Shown here: positions 28,539 to 35,359 of the stretch, piece after piece
How the letters are laid out: every line of letters begins with the position of its first letter
Position numbering within the stretch: the first letter of the stretch is position 1
Source: CAZLHO01 sp964559455
GTDB taxonomy: Bacteria > Krumholzibacteriota > Krumholzibacteriia > LZORAL124-64-63
Assembly (NCBI GenBank): GCA_964559455.1
Contig: CAZLHO010000015.1
Coordinates: 1 to 53,682 of the forward strand
Reading direction: 5' to 3'
Length of the DNA: 53,682 bases
Position numbers and translations under genes: made by a program
Notes under the pieces: generated by a model
What the model saw: only the letters and a program-made list of their open reading frames with translations
Database searches by the model: none
Told to the model about the DNA's origin: nothing

Positions 28539-29237
28539 GTGTCGCGTTCGCTTTTCTTGCTGTTGCTGCTGCTGATTCCCGCCGCCGCCGTCGCCCGGGA
28601 GCCGGTGCTCGTGCACACGGCTCCGCCGCCGGCCGTCGCGGCGCGCGCGGCCGCCGACTGCATCGCGGGCAATTCCGAGCTCTGGCGGCTGCAGGGCTAC
28701 TACGCCAACTTCTGGGTCGGCGAGGAGAGCTACGCCCAGCTCTTCGAGCCCGCGGCCACGTCCTGCTGGTGCTCCTTCGGCTTCGCCCTGGTGACCACCC
28801 ACATCTATCTCTACCTGGAGCCGGGGGCCGACTTCCAGGTCCGCGCCCGCCTGCTGGCCGTCGAGGATCCCGACCATGACGGCTGCCGCACCCCGGGCGA
28901 CGTGCTGGCTTCGGGCCTGGTCCAGCAAGTGTCGGGCATCACGACCGCCGGCTACTACGACGTCGCCTTTCCCAGCTGGCTGCCCTGTGCGCTGCTGCAC
29001 GATTCCTACTTCCTGGCCGTCGATTTCCTGGGCGGCACGGGTCCCGTGGGCCTGCCCGTGGACGACCAGGCGACCGGCTGTCGGGTCTTCAACGACACCG
29101 GCGACGGCTGGACCGACCTGGCGGAGGACTGGAGCCTGGTCGGCGACCTCTTCATCTGGGGCGACATGCTCTGCTGCGGCGAGCCCGTGGCCGACGATCG
29201 GGCCACCTGGGGCGGCGTGAAGAGCCGTTTCCGCTGA
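28539..29237 (+). CDS. Exported Cys-containing protein, paralogue of the 31629-32384 product
   Basis: A 232-residue secreted protein with a poly-Leu signal peptide (S-L-F-L-L-L-L-L-L-I-P-A-A-A-V-A-R). The mature part carries about ten cysteines, including C-W-C and a near-terminal C-C pair, suggesting disulphides. It ends F-I-W-G-D-M-L-C-C-G-E-P-V-A-D-D-R, followed by A-T-W-G-G-V-K-S-R-F-R, nearly the same ending as the homologue beyond the GAPDH genes. Shared internal landmarks include Y-Y-D-V-A, S-Y-F-L-A-V-D-F and a D-G-W-T-D-L segment. No known family is recognised. GTG 28539 has GGGAGGG upstream. With the homologue it brackets the tandem GAPDH genes, all on one strand. Confidence 0.7.
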   Translation: MSRSLFLLLLLLIPAAAVAREPVLVHTAPPPAVAARAAADCIAGNSELWRLQGYYANFWVGEESYAQLFEPAATSCWCSFGFALVTTHIYLYLEPGADFQVRARLLAVEDPDHDGCRTPGDVLASGLVQQVSGITTAGYYDVAFPSWLPCALLHDSYFLAVDFLGGTGPVGLPVDDQATGCRVFNDTGDGWTDLAEDWSLVGDLFIWGDMLCCGEPVADDRATWGGVKSRFR

Positions 29238-29267
29238 GATTCCCCGCGACCTCCGCCCGGCCTCGTC

Positions 29268-29296
29268 TTGCCTACTTCCCTCCGCGAGTGTATACC
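29268..29296 (+). promoter_or_regulatory. Promoter of the tandem GAPDH operon
   Basis: TTGCCT (29268-29273), 17 bases, TATACC (29291-29296), each four of six to consensus. The predicted start site is about 37 bases before ATG 29340, which has AAGGAAAGG upstream. Confidence 0.5.
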
Positions 29297-29339
29297 TTGT
29301 GCAGATCAGCGAGGACCTGAACAAGGAAAGGATCCGAGC

Positions 29340-30365
29340 ATGCCAGTCACCCTGGGACTGATGGGCTTCGGTCGCCTGGGGCGGAACATGTTCCGCATCG
29401 GGCACGCGGAGCCCGACATCAAATTCGCCGCGGTCAGCGACATCGCCGACGCCGAATCGTTGGCCTACCTGCTCCAGCGCAGCACCGTCGAGGGCGTCTT
29501 CGACCAGGAAGTGACCCTGGACGGGCGCTACCTCGTGGCCGGCAACCAGCGCACGCGCATCCTGCACGGCTCCCGGCCGGGCGAGGTGCCCTGGGACGTC
29601 CTGGGCGTCGATATCGTCATCGAAGCCACGGGCGTCTTCCGCACTCGCGCCGAGCTCAAGAAGCACATCGAATCCGGCGCCAAGGCCGTGATCCTGTCGA
29701 CACCGCCGGTGGGGGAGATCGACCGCCTGGTCGTCAACGGCATCAACGACCACGAATTGACGGCCGACGACCGCATCGTCTCGAACGGCAGCAGCTCCTG
29801 CCACGCCCTGGCGATCATCATGAAGGTGCTCAACGAGCGCATCGGCGTGCGCCGCGCCATGATGACCACTGTCCACGCCTACACCAGCGACCAGCAGCTC
29901 AGTGACTCGGCCAAGCCGGGGCTGCGCTGGAGCCGCTCGGCCGCCGAGAACATCATCCCCAACAAGAGCTGGGCGCCCGGCGCGGTCGAGACGCTGATCC
30001 CGGAACTGCGGGGCAAGCTTCACGGCATGGCCCTGAACGTGCCCGTGCCGGCGGGGTCGAACATCGACCTCACGGTCGAACTGGAGAAGCCCCTGTCGGC
30101 GAAGGACCTGAACACGGTCGTGCACGAGGCCGCCGCGGGCGATTTCGCCGGCCTGCTCGGCTACACCGACGAGCCGATCGTCTCCAGCGACGTGATCGGC
30201 AACCCCGCCTCGGCCGTCTTCGACGCCCAGGCGACGCTCTCGCTGGAGAACGGTCTGGTGAAGTGCCTGGTCTGGTACGACAACGGCTGGGGCTACGCCT
30301 ACCGCTTGCTGGAACTGGCCCGCAAGATGGCCGGTCTGATCCAGGCCAAGGAGGTGGCGCGATGA
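29340..30365 (+). CDS. GAPDH-like paralogue lacking the catalytic cysteine
   Basis: A 341-residue type-I GAPDH homologue with an intact Rossmann start (L-G-L-M-G-F-G-R-L-G-R-N) and the His region (M-M-T-T-V-H179-A-Y-T-S-D-Q). The active-site motif S-N-A-S-C-T-T-N-C is replaced by S148-N-G-S-S152-S-C154-H-A. Alignment to the downstream enzyme is gap-free from here to the histidine, so Ser152 occupies the nucleophile position and a Cys sits two residues on. The T-G-A-A phosphate segment reads S-W-A-P-G-A, and W-Y-D-N-E reads W-Y-D-N-G. It is unlikely to be a normal phosphorylating GAPDH; a regulatory or partner subunit, or different chemistry, is possible. Its stop overlaps the next start (ATGA), implying coupled, balanced synthesis. 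Confidence 0.87.
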   Translation: MPVTLGLMGFGRLGRNMFRIGHAEPDIKFAAVSDIADAESLAYLLQRSTVEGVFDQEVTLDGRYLVAGNQRTRILHGSRPGEVPWDVLGVDIVIEATGVFRTRAELKKHIESGAKAVILSTPPVGEIDRLVVNGINDHELTADDRIVSNGSSSCHALAIIMKVLNERIGVRRAMMTTVHAYTSDQQLSDSAKPGLRWSRSAAENIIPNKSWAPGAVETLIPELRGKLHGMALNVPVPAGSNIDLTVELEKPLSAKDLNTVVHEAAAGDFAGLLGYTDEPIVSSDVIGNPASAVFDAQATLSLENGLVKCLVWYDNGWGYAYRLLELARKMAGLIQAKEVAR

Positions 30366-31363
30366 GGGTCGCAATCAACGGATTCGGGCGGATCGGCCGG
30401 GCCGTCTTCCGCCTGCTGAACAGCAAGGACGGCGTCGAAGTCGTGGCCATCAACGACCTGGCCGACCCCGAGGCGCTGGCCTACCTGCTGCGCCACGACA
30501 CGGTGATGGGCCCCTTCCAGGGCTTCGCCCAGATCGAGGACGGCGCGATGCGCACCCGCTTCCAGCGGGTGAAGATGCTGCAGGTGGCCGACCCTTCGGC
30601 TCTGCCCTGGGCCGACCTGGGCGTGGAATACGTCGTCGAGGCCACGGGCCGCTTCCGCAAGCGCGCCGAGATCGCCCAGCACATCGAGGCCGGGGCGAAG
30701 AAGGTGCTGTTGACCGTGCCCGCCAAGGACGAGATCGACGCCACGATCGTCATGGGGGTGAACCAGCAGGACCTGAAGCCCGAGCACCAGATCGTCAGCA
30801 ACGCCTCGTGCACGACGAACTGCCTGGCGCCCCTGGCCTTCGTGCTGGACCGGGAGTTCGGCATCGAAAGCGGGTTGATGACCACGGTGCACGCCTACAC
30901 CAACGACCAGCGCCTGGCCGACGTGCCCCACACCGACTGGCGGCGTTCGCGGGCGGCGGCCGAGAACACGATTCCCACGACGACCGGCGCCGCCCGGGCC
31001 GTGGGCCGCGTGCTGCCCAACCTGAAGGGCAAGCTGGACGGCATGGCCATCCGGGTGCCGATCCCCGACGGCTCGGTGGTCGACCTGGTGACGATCATGA
31101 AGACCGAGGTCACCATCGCCCAGGTCAACGAGGCCGTGCGCGAGGCCGCCCGGTCGGAACTCCTGCACAACATCCTGCTGTACAGCGAGGCGCCCCTGGT
31201 CTCCAGCGACATCGTGGGCGATCCCCACTCGTCGATCTTCGACGCGGAGTATACGCACGTGATCGGCGGGACCATGCTCAAGACGCTGTCCTGGTACGAC
31301 AACGAATGGGGCTACTCGAACCGGGTCGTGGACCTGCTGGACCTGTTCCAGAAGATCGGTTAG
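30362..31363 (+). CDS. gap: Glyceraldehyde-3-phosphate dehydrogenase (type I, canonical)
   Basis: A 333-residue glycolytic/gluconeogenic GAPDH. N-terminal I-N-G-F-G-R-I-G-R binds NAD. Asp in A-I-N-D-L-A-D favours NAD over NADP. The catalytic motif S-N-A-S-C150-T-T-N-C-L-A-P is intact, with His177 in M-T-T-V-H-A-Y-T-N-D-Q. The phosphate site T-T-T-G-A-A and the C-terminal W-Y-D-N-E-W-G-Y-S-N-R are all present. It converts glyceraldehyde-3-phosphate, NAD and phosphate to 1,3-bisphosphoglycerate in the cytosol. It is translationally coupled to the preceding Cys-less paralogue, which is unusual. A hairpin terminator follows. Confidence 0.95.
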   Translation: MRVAINGFGRIGRAVFRLLNSKDGVEVVAINDLADPEALAYLLRHDTVMGPFQGFAQIEDGAMRTRFQRVKMLQVADPSALPWADLGVEYVVEATGRFRKRAEIAQHIEAGAKKVLLTVPAKDEIDATIVMGVNQQDLKPEHQIVSNASCTTNCLAPLAFVLDREFGIESGLMTTVHAYTNDQRLADVPHTDWRRSRAAAENTIPTTTGAARAVGRVLPNLKGKLDGMAIRVPIPDGSVVDLVTIMKTEVTIAQVNEAVREAARSELLHNILLYSEAPLVSSDIVGDPHSSIFDAEYTHVIGGTMLKTLSWYDNEWGYSNRVVDLLDLFQKIG

Positions 31364-31384
31364 GGCTCTCCTGGAGGCCGAGCG

Positions 31385-31410
31385 GGGCCGCCGCGGCGAC
31401 GCGGCGGCCC
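31385..31410 (+). terminator. Hairpin terminator of the GAPDH operon
   Basis: Stem GGGCCGCCGC (31385-31394) and GCGGCGGCCC (31401-31410) with loop GGCGAC. The following CTTCTC is only weakly T-rich, so efficiency is uncertain. Confidence 0.6.
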
Positions 31411-31439
31411 CTTCTCGTCCGCATACCGGGGCGGACGAC

Positions 31440-31467
31440 TTGCGGAGCCGCTTCCGGATGTGATAAT
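31440..31467 (+). promoter_or_regulatory. Extended -10 promoter of the second exported paralogue
   Basis: TTGCGG (31440-31445), 16 bases, then TGT-GATAAT (-10 at 31462-31467). The implied leader to GTG 31629 is about 155 nt, long for this genome. The core CCGGATGTGATAAT resembles the promoter of the first paralogue. Confidence 0.45.
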
Positions 31468-31628
31468 CTCCCAGGATGGGGGAATGGAGCGCGGGGCTCG
31501 CCCTCCCGTCCCGCGCCGCGTCCTCGAATCACCCTCGCCTGTCATCGACGTTCCAGGGTCGCCGGTTCACGGCAGACTCGCCCCGACGCGTGCCGGCGTG
31601 TAGAACGTCCGCTCAAGGGGGTTTCGTC

Positions 31629-32384
31629 GTGTCCAATCCATGCAAATGCATCCTGACGATCCTGGCCTTGGCCCTGCTCGCGGCGCCGGCGGCGGCGCAG
31701 AAGGAGGTCGTCGTCCGGCAGGTCGACGATCCCGGCTCCGTCGTGTCGCTGCAGGCGGGCGCGTTCCGGGTCACCGACGGCTACCAGGTGGGCAACCTCA
31801 ACCCGCCGTTCTGGCTGGTCAACGACTTCATCTACGGGTTGGAGGGTTATAAATTCCTCTTCTATCCCCGCGAGCAGAACCTGCCCTGCCCCGGGGGCTT
31901 CCTGCTCAACACCGTGCACTTCCTGATCAACTTCGGCGAGGAGGACATCCCCGTCGGCGCAGGCATCTCCTTCGACGTGCACGTCGATCTCGAGGACGCC
32001 CTCTGGGATCCGGCCTCGGGCTGCTGGTCGCCGGGCCCCGAGGACTGCGTCTCGGGAACCTACGAGGTCGCGATCCCGGCTCCCGGCCTCTACGACGTCG
32101 CGATCCCGATCGACTGCCAGTGCGCCTATCTGGACTACTGGTACATGCTGTCGGTGCACTTCGATTCGCTTTTCCCGGAGACCATGCGCCCCGACCTGGT
32201 GACCGACGACTTCCCGTCGCTGTGCACCAGCTGGAACGACTACGGCGCGGGCTGGTACGACCTGCGCGCCGCGTATCCGGATTTCCCGGGCAACATCGTG
32301 ATCTGGGGGGACGTCACCTGCTGCGACGATCCTGTCGCCGGCGACGAAGCGACCTGGGGCTCGATGAAATCCCTTTTCCGCTGA
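31629..32384 (+). CDS. Exported Cys-containing protein, paralogue of the 28539-29237 product
   Basis: A 251-residue secreted protein. The signal peptide is I-L-T-I-L-A-L-A-L-L-A-A-P-A-A-A-Q. The mature region has paired cysteines (C-Q-C, C-C, C-W) and aromatic-rich beta-like segments. Its C-terminus, I-V-I-W-G-D-V-T-C-C-D-D-P-V-A-G-D-E, then A-T-W-G-S-M-K-S-L-F-R, matches the upstream paralogue closely, while the middle is more diverged. Conservation up to the last residue suggests the end is functional (sorting, assembly or partner binding). GTG 31629 is preceded by AAGGGGG 7 bases away; an open frame further upstream lacks a signal or site. No known family is recognised. Confidence 0.7.
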   Translation: MSNPCKCILTILALALLAAPAAAQKEVVVRQVDDPGSVVSLQAGAFRVTDGYQVGNLNPPFWLVNDFIYGLEGYKFLFYPREQNLPCPGGFLLNTVHFLINFGEEDIPVGAGISFDVHVDLEDALWDPASGCWSPGPEDCVSGTYEVAIPAPGLYDVAIPIDCQCAYLDYWYMLSVHFDSLFPETMRPDLVTDDFPSLCTSWNDYGAGWYDLRAAYPDFPGNIVIWGDVTCCDDPVAGDEATWGSMKSLFR

Positions 32385-32404
32385 GCCGCCCGTCTTCCGT
32401 GGCC

Positions 32405-32428
32405 GGACGGGGGAGGGAGCCCCCGTCC
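32405..32428 (+). terminator. Hairpin terminator after the second exported paralogue
   Basis: A perfect 9-bp stem GGACGGGGG (32405-32413) / CCCCCGTCC (32420-32428) with loop AGGGAG. A T-run appears only 14 bases later, so it may be a strong hairpin of uncertain efficiency. Confidence 0.6.
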
Positions 32429-32461
32429 TCGCGGATCCCTCTTTTCCCGCGACCCATCGAG

Positions 32462-32470
32462 TGCTATCGT
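32462..32470 (+). promoter_or_regulatory. Possible extended -10 of the first TetR gene
   Basis: TGC-TATCGT (32462-32470), four of six to the -10 consensus, with no clear -35. It lies 57 bases upstream of ATG 32528. Confidence 0.25.
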
Positions 32471-32527
32471 GGAGAAGTGGCCCAGCCCGAGGCCGTCCTG
32501 CGCGCATTCTTCGACGGAACGACGACC

Positions 32528-33127
32528 ATGCCCGACTCCGACAAGAGCCTTCCCCGCCGCGAGCGCGAACAGCGCCGCCACCGCCGCGAGATCCTGAACG
32601 CGGCGGCCGCCGTCTTCGCCGACAACGGCTACCATCAGGCGACCGTGCAGATGATCGCCGAGAAGGCGGACTTCTCGGTGGGCTATCTCTACAAGCATTT
32701 CGAGGGCAAGGAGCAGATGTACCGCGAGATGGTCGAGTACCACATGGAGCGGCTCGACGCCATCATCGCCGAGGTCCGCAGCCGGGGCCTGCCCGTGCTC
32801 GAGGAGCTGCGCCGGACCTACGAGAGCATCTGCGATCATTTCAACCAGTACCGCGACTTCATGCGGATCTACCACCTCGAGGCCGGCGACGACTTCGTCG
32901 AGGCCTTCGCGCACAAGAAGCGGCACCATCGCGACCTGGTGGAATCCCTGGAGAGGGCCCACGCCCGCGGCGAGATCCGGGCCGTCGACTTCGATCTGCT
33001 GGCCGCGTCCATCCAGGGCGCCACCAAGGAACTCTTCAAGACCTTCGCCGAACGGCCCGGGGACCACCCCTTCGATTCCCTGACCGACACGATCTTTTCC
33101 CTGCTGATCGATCCGCTGCGCGTCTAG
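32528..33127 (+). CDS. TetR/AcrR-family regulator (first of two)
   Basis: A 199-residue regulator. The N-terminal helix-turn-helix (residues 15-62) is I-L-N-A-A-A-A-V-F-A-D-N-G-Y, then T-V-Q-M-I-A-E-K-A-D-F-S-V-G and Y-L-Y-K-H-F-E-G-K, the standard TetR pattern. The C-terminal two-thirds is a helical ligand/dimerisation domain with no recognisable ligand signature. Its recognition helix is almost identical to that of the next regulator (T-V-Q-M-I-A-E-A-A-D-F-S-V-G), so both probably read the same operator. It is separated from that gene by an AT-rich 187-bp gap with several palindromes. It may repress the downstream RND pump or its own gene. Confidence 0.88.
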   Translation: MPDSDKSLPRREREQRRHRREILNAAAAVFADNGYHQATVQMIAEKADFSVGYLYKHFEGKEQMYREMVEYHMERLDAIIAEVRSRGLPVLEELRRTYESICDHFNQYRDFMRIYHLEAGDDFVEAFAHKKRHHRDLVESLERAHARGEIRAVDFDLLAASIQGATKELFKTFAERPGDHPFDSLTDTIFSLLIDPLRV

Positions 33128-33225
33128 TTCTACCCGATATTTTTTTTCGTCACATAACGCCAAGTAAAACAATGAATTATGGGAGAGCCGGGCCTGCGGC
33201 CCCAGTGTGTGAGCGAGGATTCCAT

Positions 33226-33289
33226 AAATAATTATTTGCATTCACGACGAATAATGTATATTCATGAACCGAAGTTCACAGCATGAACT
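33226..33289 (+). promoter_or_regulatory. Palindrome cluster: promoter and TetR operator of the second RND operon
   Basis: An AT-rich block holds a perfect 12-bp palindrome AAATAATTATTT (33226-33237). GAATA-n5-TATTC (33249-33263) overlaps the -10-like TATATT (33257-33262). TGAAC-n4-GTTCA (33265-33278) overlaps AGTTCA-n5-TGAACT (33273-33289). A weak -35, TTGCAT, is at 33236-33241 (15-base spacer). The arrangement fits repressor sites covering the promoter. The rest of the 33128-33314 gap shows a GGGCC-TGC-GGCCC hairpin at 33190-33202 and a T-run near 33138. Confidence 0.5.
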
Positions 33290-33314
33290 GCAATTTCTGA
33301 GAGGGGGTGACGAC

Positions 33315-33944
33315 ATGACCGAGCCGACGCGCCGCGAGAGGGAGTGGGGGCGACGCCACGAGGAAATCCTCAGTGCCGCCGCGCGGCTCTTCGCCGAGCA
33401 CGGCTTCGCCGCCACCACGGTGCAGATGATCGCCGAGGCCGCGGATTTCTCGGTGGGCTACCTCTATCGCCACTTCGACGGCAAGCAGGCGATCCTGGAC
33501 GAGATGACCCTTCAGGAAGTGCAGCGCTTCGAAACCGTGGTCGACTCCGTCGCGGCCCGCCCCGGCCTGAGCCCCCTTCAACGGTACCGACTGCAGTTGA
33601 GCGAGGCCTGCCGTCTGCTGGGGGAAAGGAAATCCCTGGTCCGGATCTTCTTCGAGCAGGAGCCGAACTTGGGCCGCGCCGTCCGGATGCGGCTCAAGAA
33701 GTCCCGGGAACGGGACATCCGACTGCTCGAGGAGGCCTTCGCCGCCGGCGAGCTGCCCCTGGTCGACTTCCAGAGCCTGGCCGTCCTGCTGGACGGCGTC
33801 TTCTGGCAGTTGATGGTCGAATTCTCGCGGACCGGCGCGGCCCTGGACTTCACCCGCATCCCCGACCTGATCGACGAGTTCGTGCTGACCCCCCTGCAGG
33901 GGCGGCTCGAGGAACGGATAACGAAGGAAGGCACCACGACATGA
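33315..33944 (+). CDS. TetR/AcrR-family regulator, first gene of the RND operon
   Basis: A 209-residue TetR protein. The HTH region I-L-S-A-A-A-R-L-F-A-E-H-G-F, T-V-Q-M-I-A-E-A-A-D-F-S-V-G, Y-L-Y-R-H-F-D-G-K is nearly the same as that of the preceding regulator, while the ligand domains differ strongly. Paralogues reading one site but sensing different ligands is the simplest reading. GAGGGGG lies ahead of ATG 33315. Its stop overlaps the TolC-like gene (ATGA), so it is cotranscribed with the pump it probably represses (autoregulated feedback). Likely operators are the palindromes at 33249-33289. Confidence 0.9.
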   Translation: MTEPTRREREWGRRHEEILSAAARLFAEHGFAATTVQMIAEAADFSVGYLYRHFDGKQAILDEMTLQEVQRFETVVDSVAARPGLSPLQRYRLQLSEACRLLGERKSLVRIFFEQEPNLGRAVRMRLKKSRERDIRLLEEAFAAGELPLVDFQSLAVLLDGVFWQLMVEFSRTGAALDFTRIPDLIDEFVLTPLQGRLEERITKEGTTT

Positions 33945-35359
33945 GACGCGCACGGATGGGGAATCACTTCAGAACGGCGCCGGCGGGGCTCGCCCTCGTT
34001 GCGGTCGTCGCGGCTCTCGCCGTAACCGCGACGCTCGCCGGCGCCGACCAGCCGCCGGCCCGGTTGCTGCTGGGCCTGGACGACGCCGTCGCCATGGCCC
34101 TGGGCAGCGACGAGCAGCTGCGTCAGGCCGCCGAGGCCGTCCGCGGCGCCGAAGCCGATCTGCTCGGCGCCGGCTCCGGGCGCCTGCCCCAGCTCTCGGT
34201 GGCGGGCAGCTGGACGAGCAATCTGAAGAAGCCGTCCTTCTTCCTGCCGCCGGACATGGCGGCGGGCTTCGGCGGCGAGACCAGGATCGAGATGGGCAGG
34301 GACGTCAGCGTGCAGGGCGCGGCGACCCTGAGCTGGACCCTTTGGAGCGCCGGGCGCCTGAGCGCCGGCGTGGGCGCCGCCCGCGAGGCCCTGAACGCCA
34401 CCCGCTGGCAGCGGGCCCTGGTCGCCGACGTGGTCGCCTACCAGGCGCGGGCGACCTATTTCGGCACCCTGCTGGCCGCCGAGCAGGTCCGCATCGCCGA
34501 GAAGGCGATGGCCGAGACCGAGGAGGCCCTGCGCGTCGCGCGCGCCGGGCACGAGCAGGGCACGACCAGCCGCTTCGACCTGTTGCGGGCCGAGGTGGAG
34601 GTCGCCAACCGCACGTCGCCGCTGATCCAGGCCCGCAACGCCCAGGACCAGGCGTTGCTGGCGTTGCGCCGCCTCTGCGGCCTGCCCGCGAGCGTCGACG
34701 TCGTCCTGGCCGACTCCCTGGCGGCCGTCTCCGCGCCCGAATCCCTGGAATCCCTGCTGGATCGCATGAGCGCCGGCAGCCCCGAACTGAAGGCTCTGGA
34801 CCGGATGGTGGCCCTGCGCCGGCAATCAGTATCCCTGGCCCGCGCCGGGCGCGGACCCGTGGTCCAGCTGCAGGGCCAGTACGTGCTGCAGGGCGAGACC
34901 GACGACCTCTTCCCCGGCGACGACGAGCGCGCCACCAGCGCGACGGCCGCGCTGGCCGTGTCGATGCCGATCTTCGACGGCTTCGCGGCGAAGGCGGACA
35001 TCGGCCGCGCCGAGGCCGACCTGCGGGCCGCCGAGGCCGAGCTGGACCGGGTGGGCAACGATCGCCGGCTGTCCGTGCGCCAAGCCCGACTGGCCCTGGA
35101 GAGCGCCCGCGCGGCGCTGGACGGGCGGCGCGAGAGCGTGGCCCTGGCCGAGGAGGCGCACCGGCTGGCCCTGGTCCGTCTGGAGAATGGGATCGCCACG
35201 CCGCTCGAGCGCCTGGACGCCGAGCTGGCCCTGACCGAGGCGCGGGCCCAGCTCGCGCAGACCCTCTACGACTGCAACGTCGCCCGCGCGGCCCTGGATC
35301 TGGCCGTCGGCGGCACGAACGGGAACGTCGCTCCGGCGGCGCAGGAGGAATCGGAATGA
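33941..35359 (+). CDS. TolC-family outer-membrane efflux protein
   Basis: A 472-residue outer membrane channel. A signal peptide (G-L-A-L-V-A-V-V-A-A-L-A-V-T-A-T-L-A-G-A) is followed by two OEP repeats. Typical landmarks are L-L-G-L-D-D-A-V-A-M-A-L near the N-terminus, S-W-T-L-W-S-A-G-R-L and S-M-P-I-F-D-G-F-A-A (both strand-to-helix transitions), and long amphipathic helices. It forms the exit duct of the second RND system. The start ATG overlaps the TetR stop and is preceded by GAAGGAAGG. The next gene also overlaps (ATGA), consistent with one coupled operon. Confidence 0.88.
   Translation: MRRARMGNHFRTAPAGLALVAVVAALAVTATLAGADQPPARLLLGLDDAVAMALGSDEQLRQAAEAVRGAEADLLGAGSGRLPQLSVAGSWTSNLKKPSFFLPPDMAAGFGGETRIEMGRDVSVQGAATLSWTLWSAGRLSAGVGAAREALNATRWQRALVADVVAYQARATYFGTLLAAEQVRIAEKAMAETEEALRVARAGHEQGTTSRFDLLRAEVEVANRTSPLIQARNAQDQALLALRRLCGLPASVDVVLADSLAAVSAPESLESLLDRMSAGSPELKALDRMVALRRQSVSLARAGRGPVVQLQGQYVLQGETDDLFPGDDERATSATAALAVSMPIFDGFAAKADIGRAEADLRAAEAELDRVGNDRRLSVRQARLALESARAALDGRRESVALAEEAHRLALVRLENGIATPLERLDAELALTEARAQLAQTLYDCNVARAALDLAVGGTNGNVAPAAQEESE

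Noticed and set aside
33138..33147. T-run after the first TetR gene as a Rho-independent terminator
   Set aside because: No stable hairpin directly precedes it; the GGGCC hairpin at 33190 lies downstream of it.
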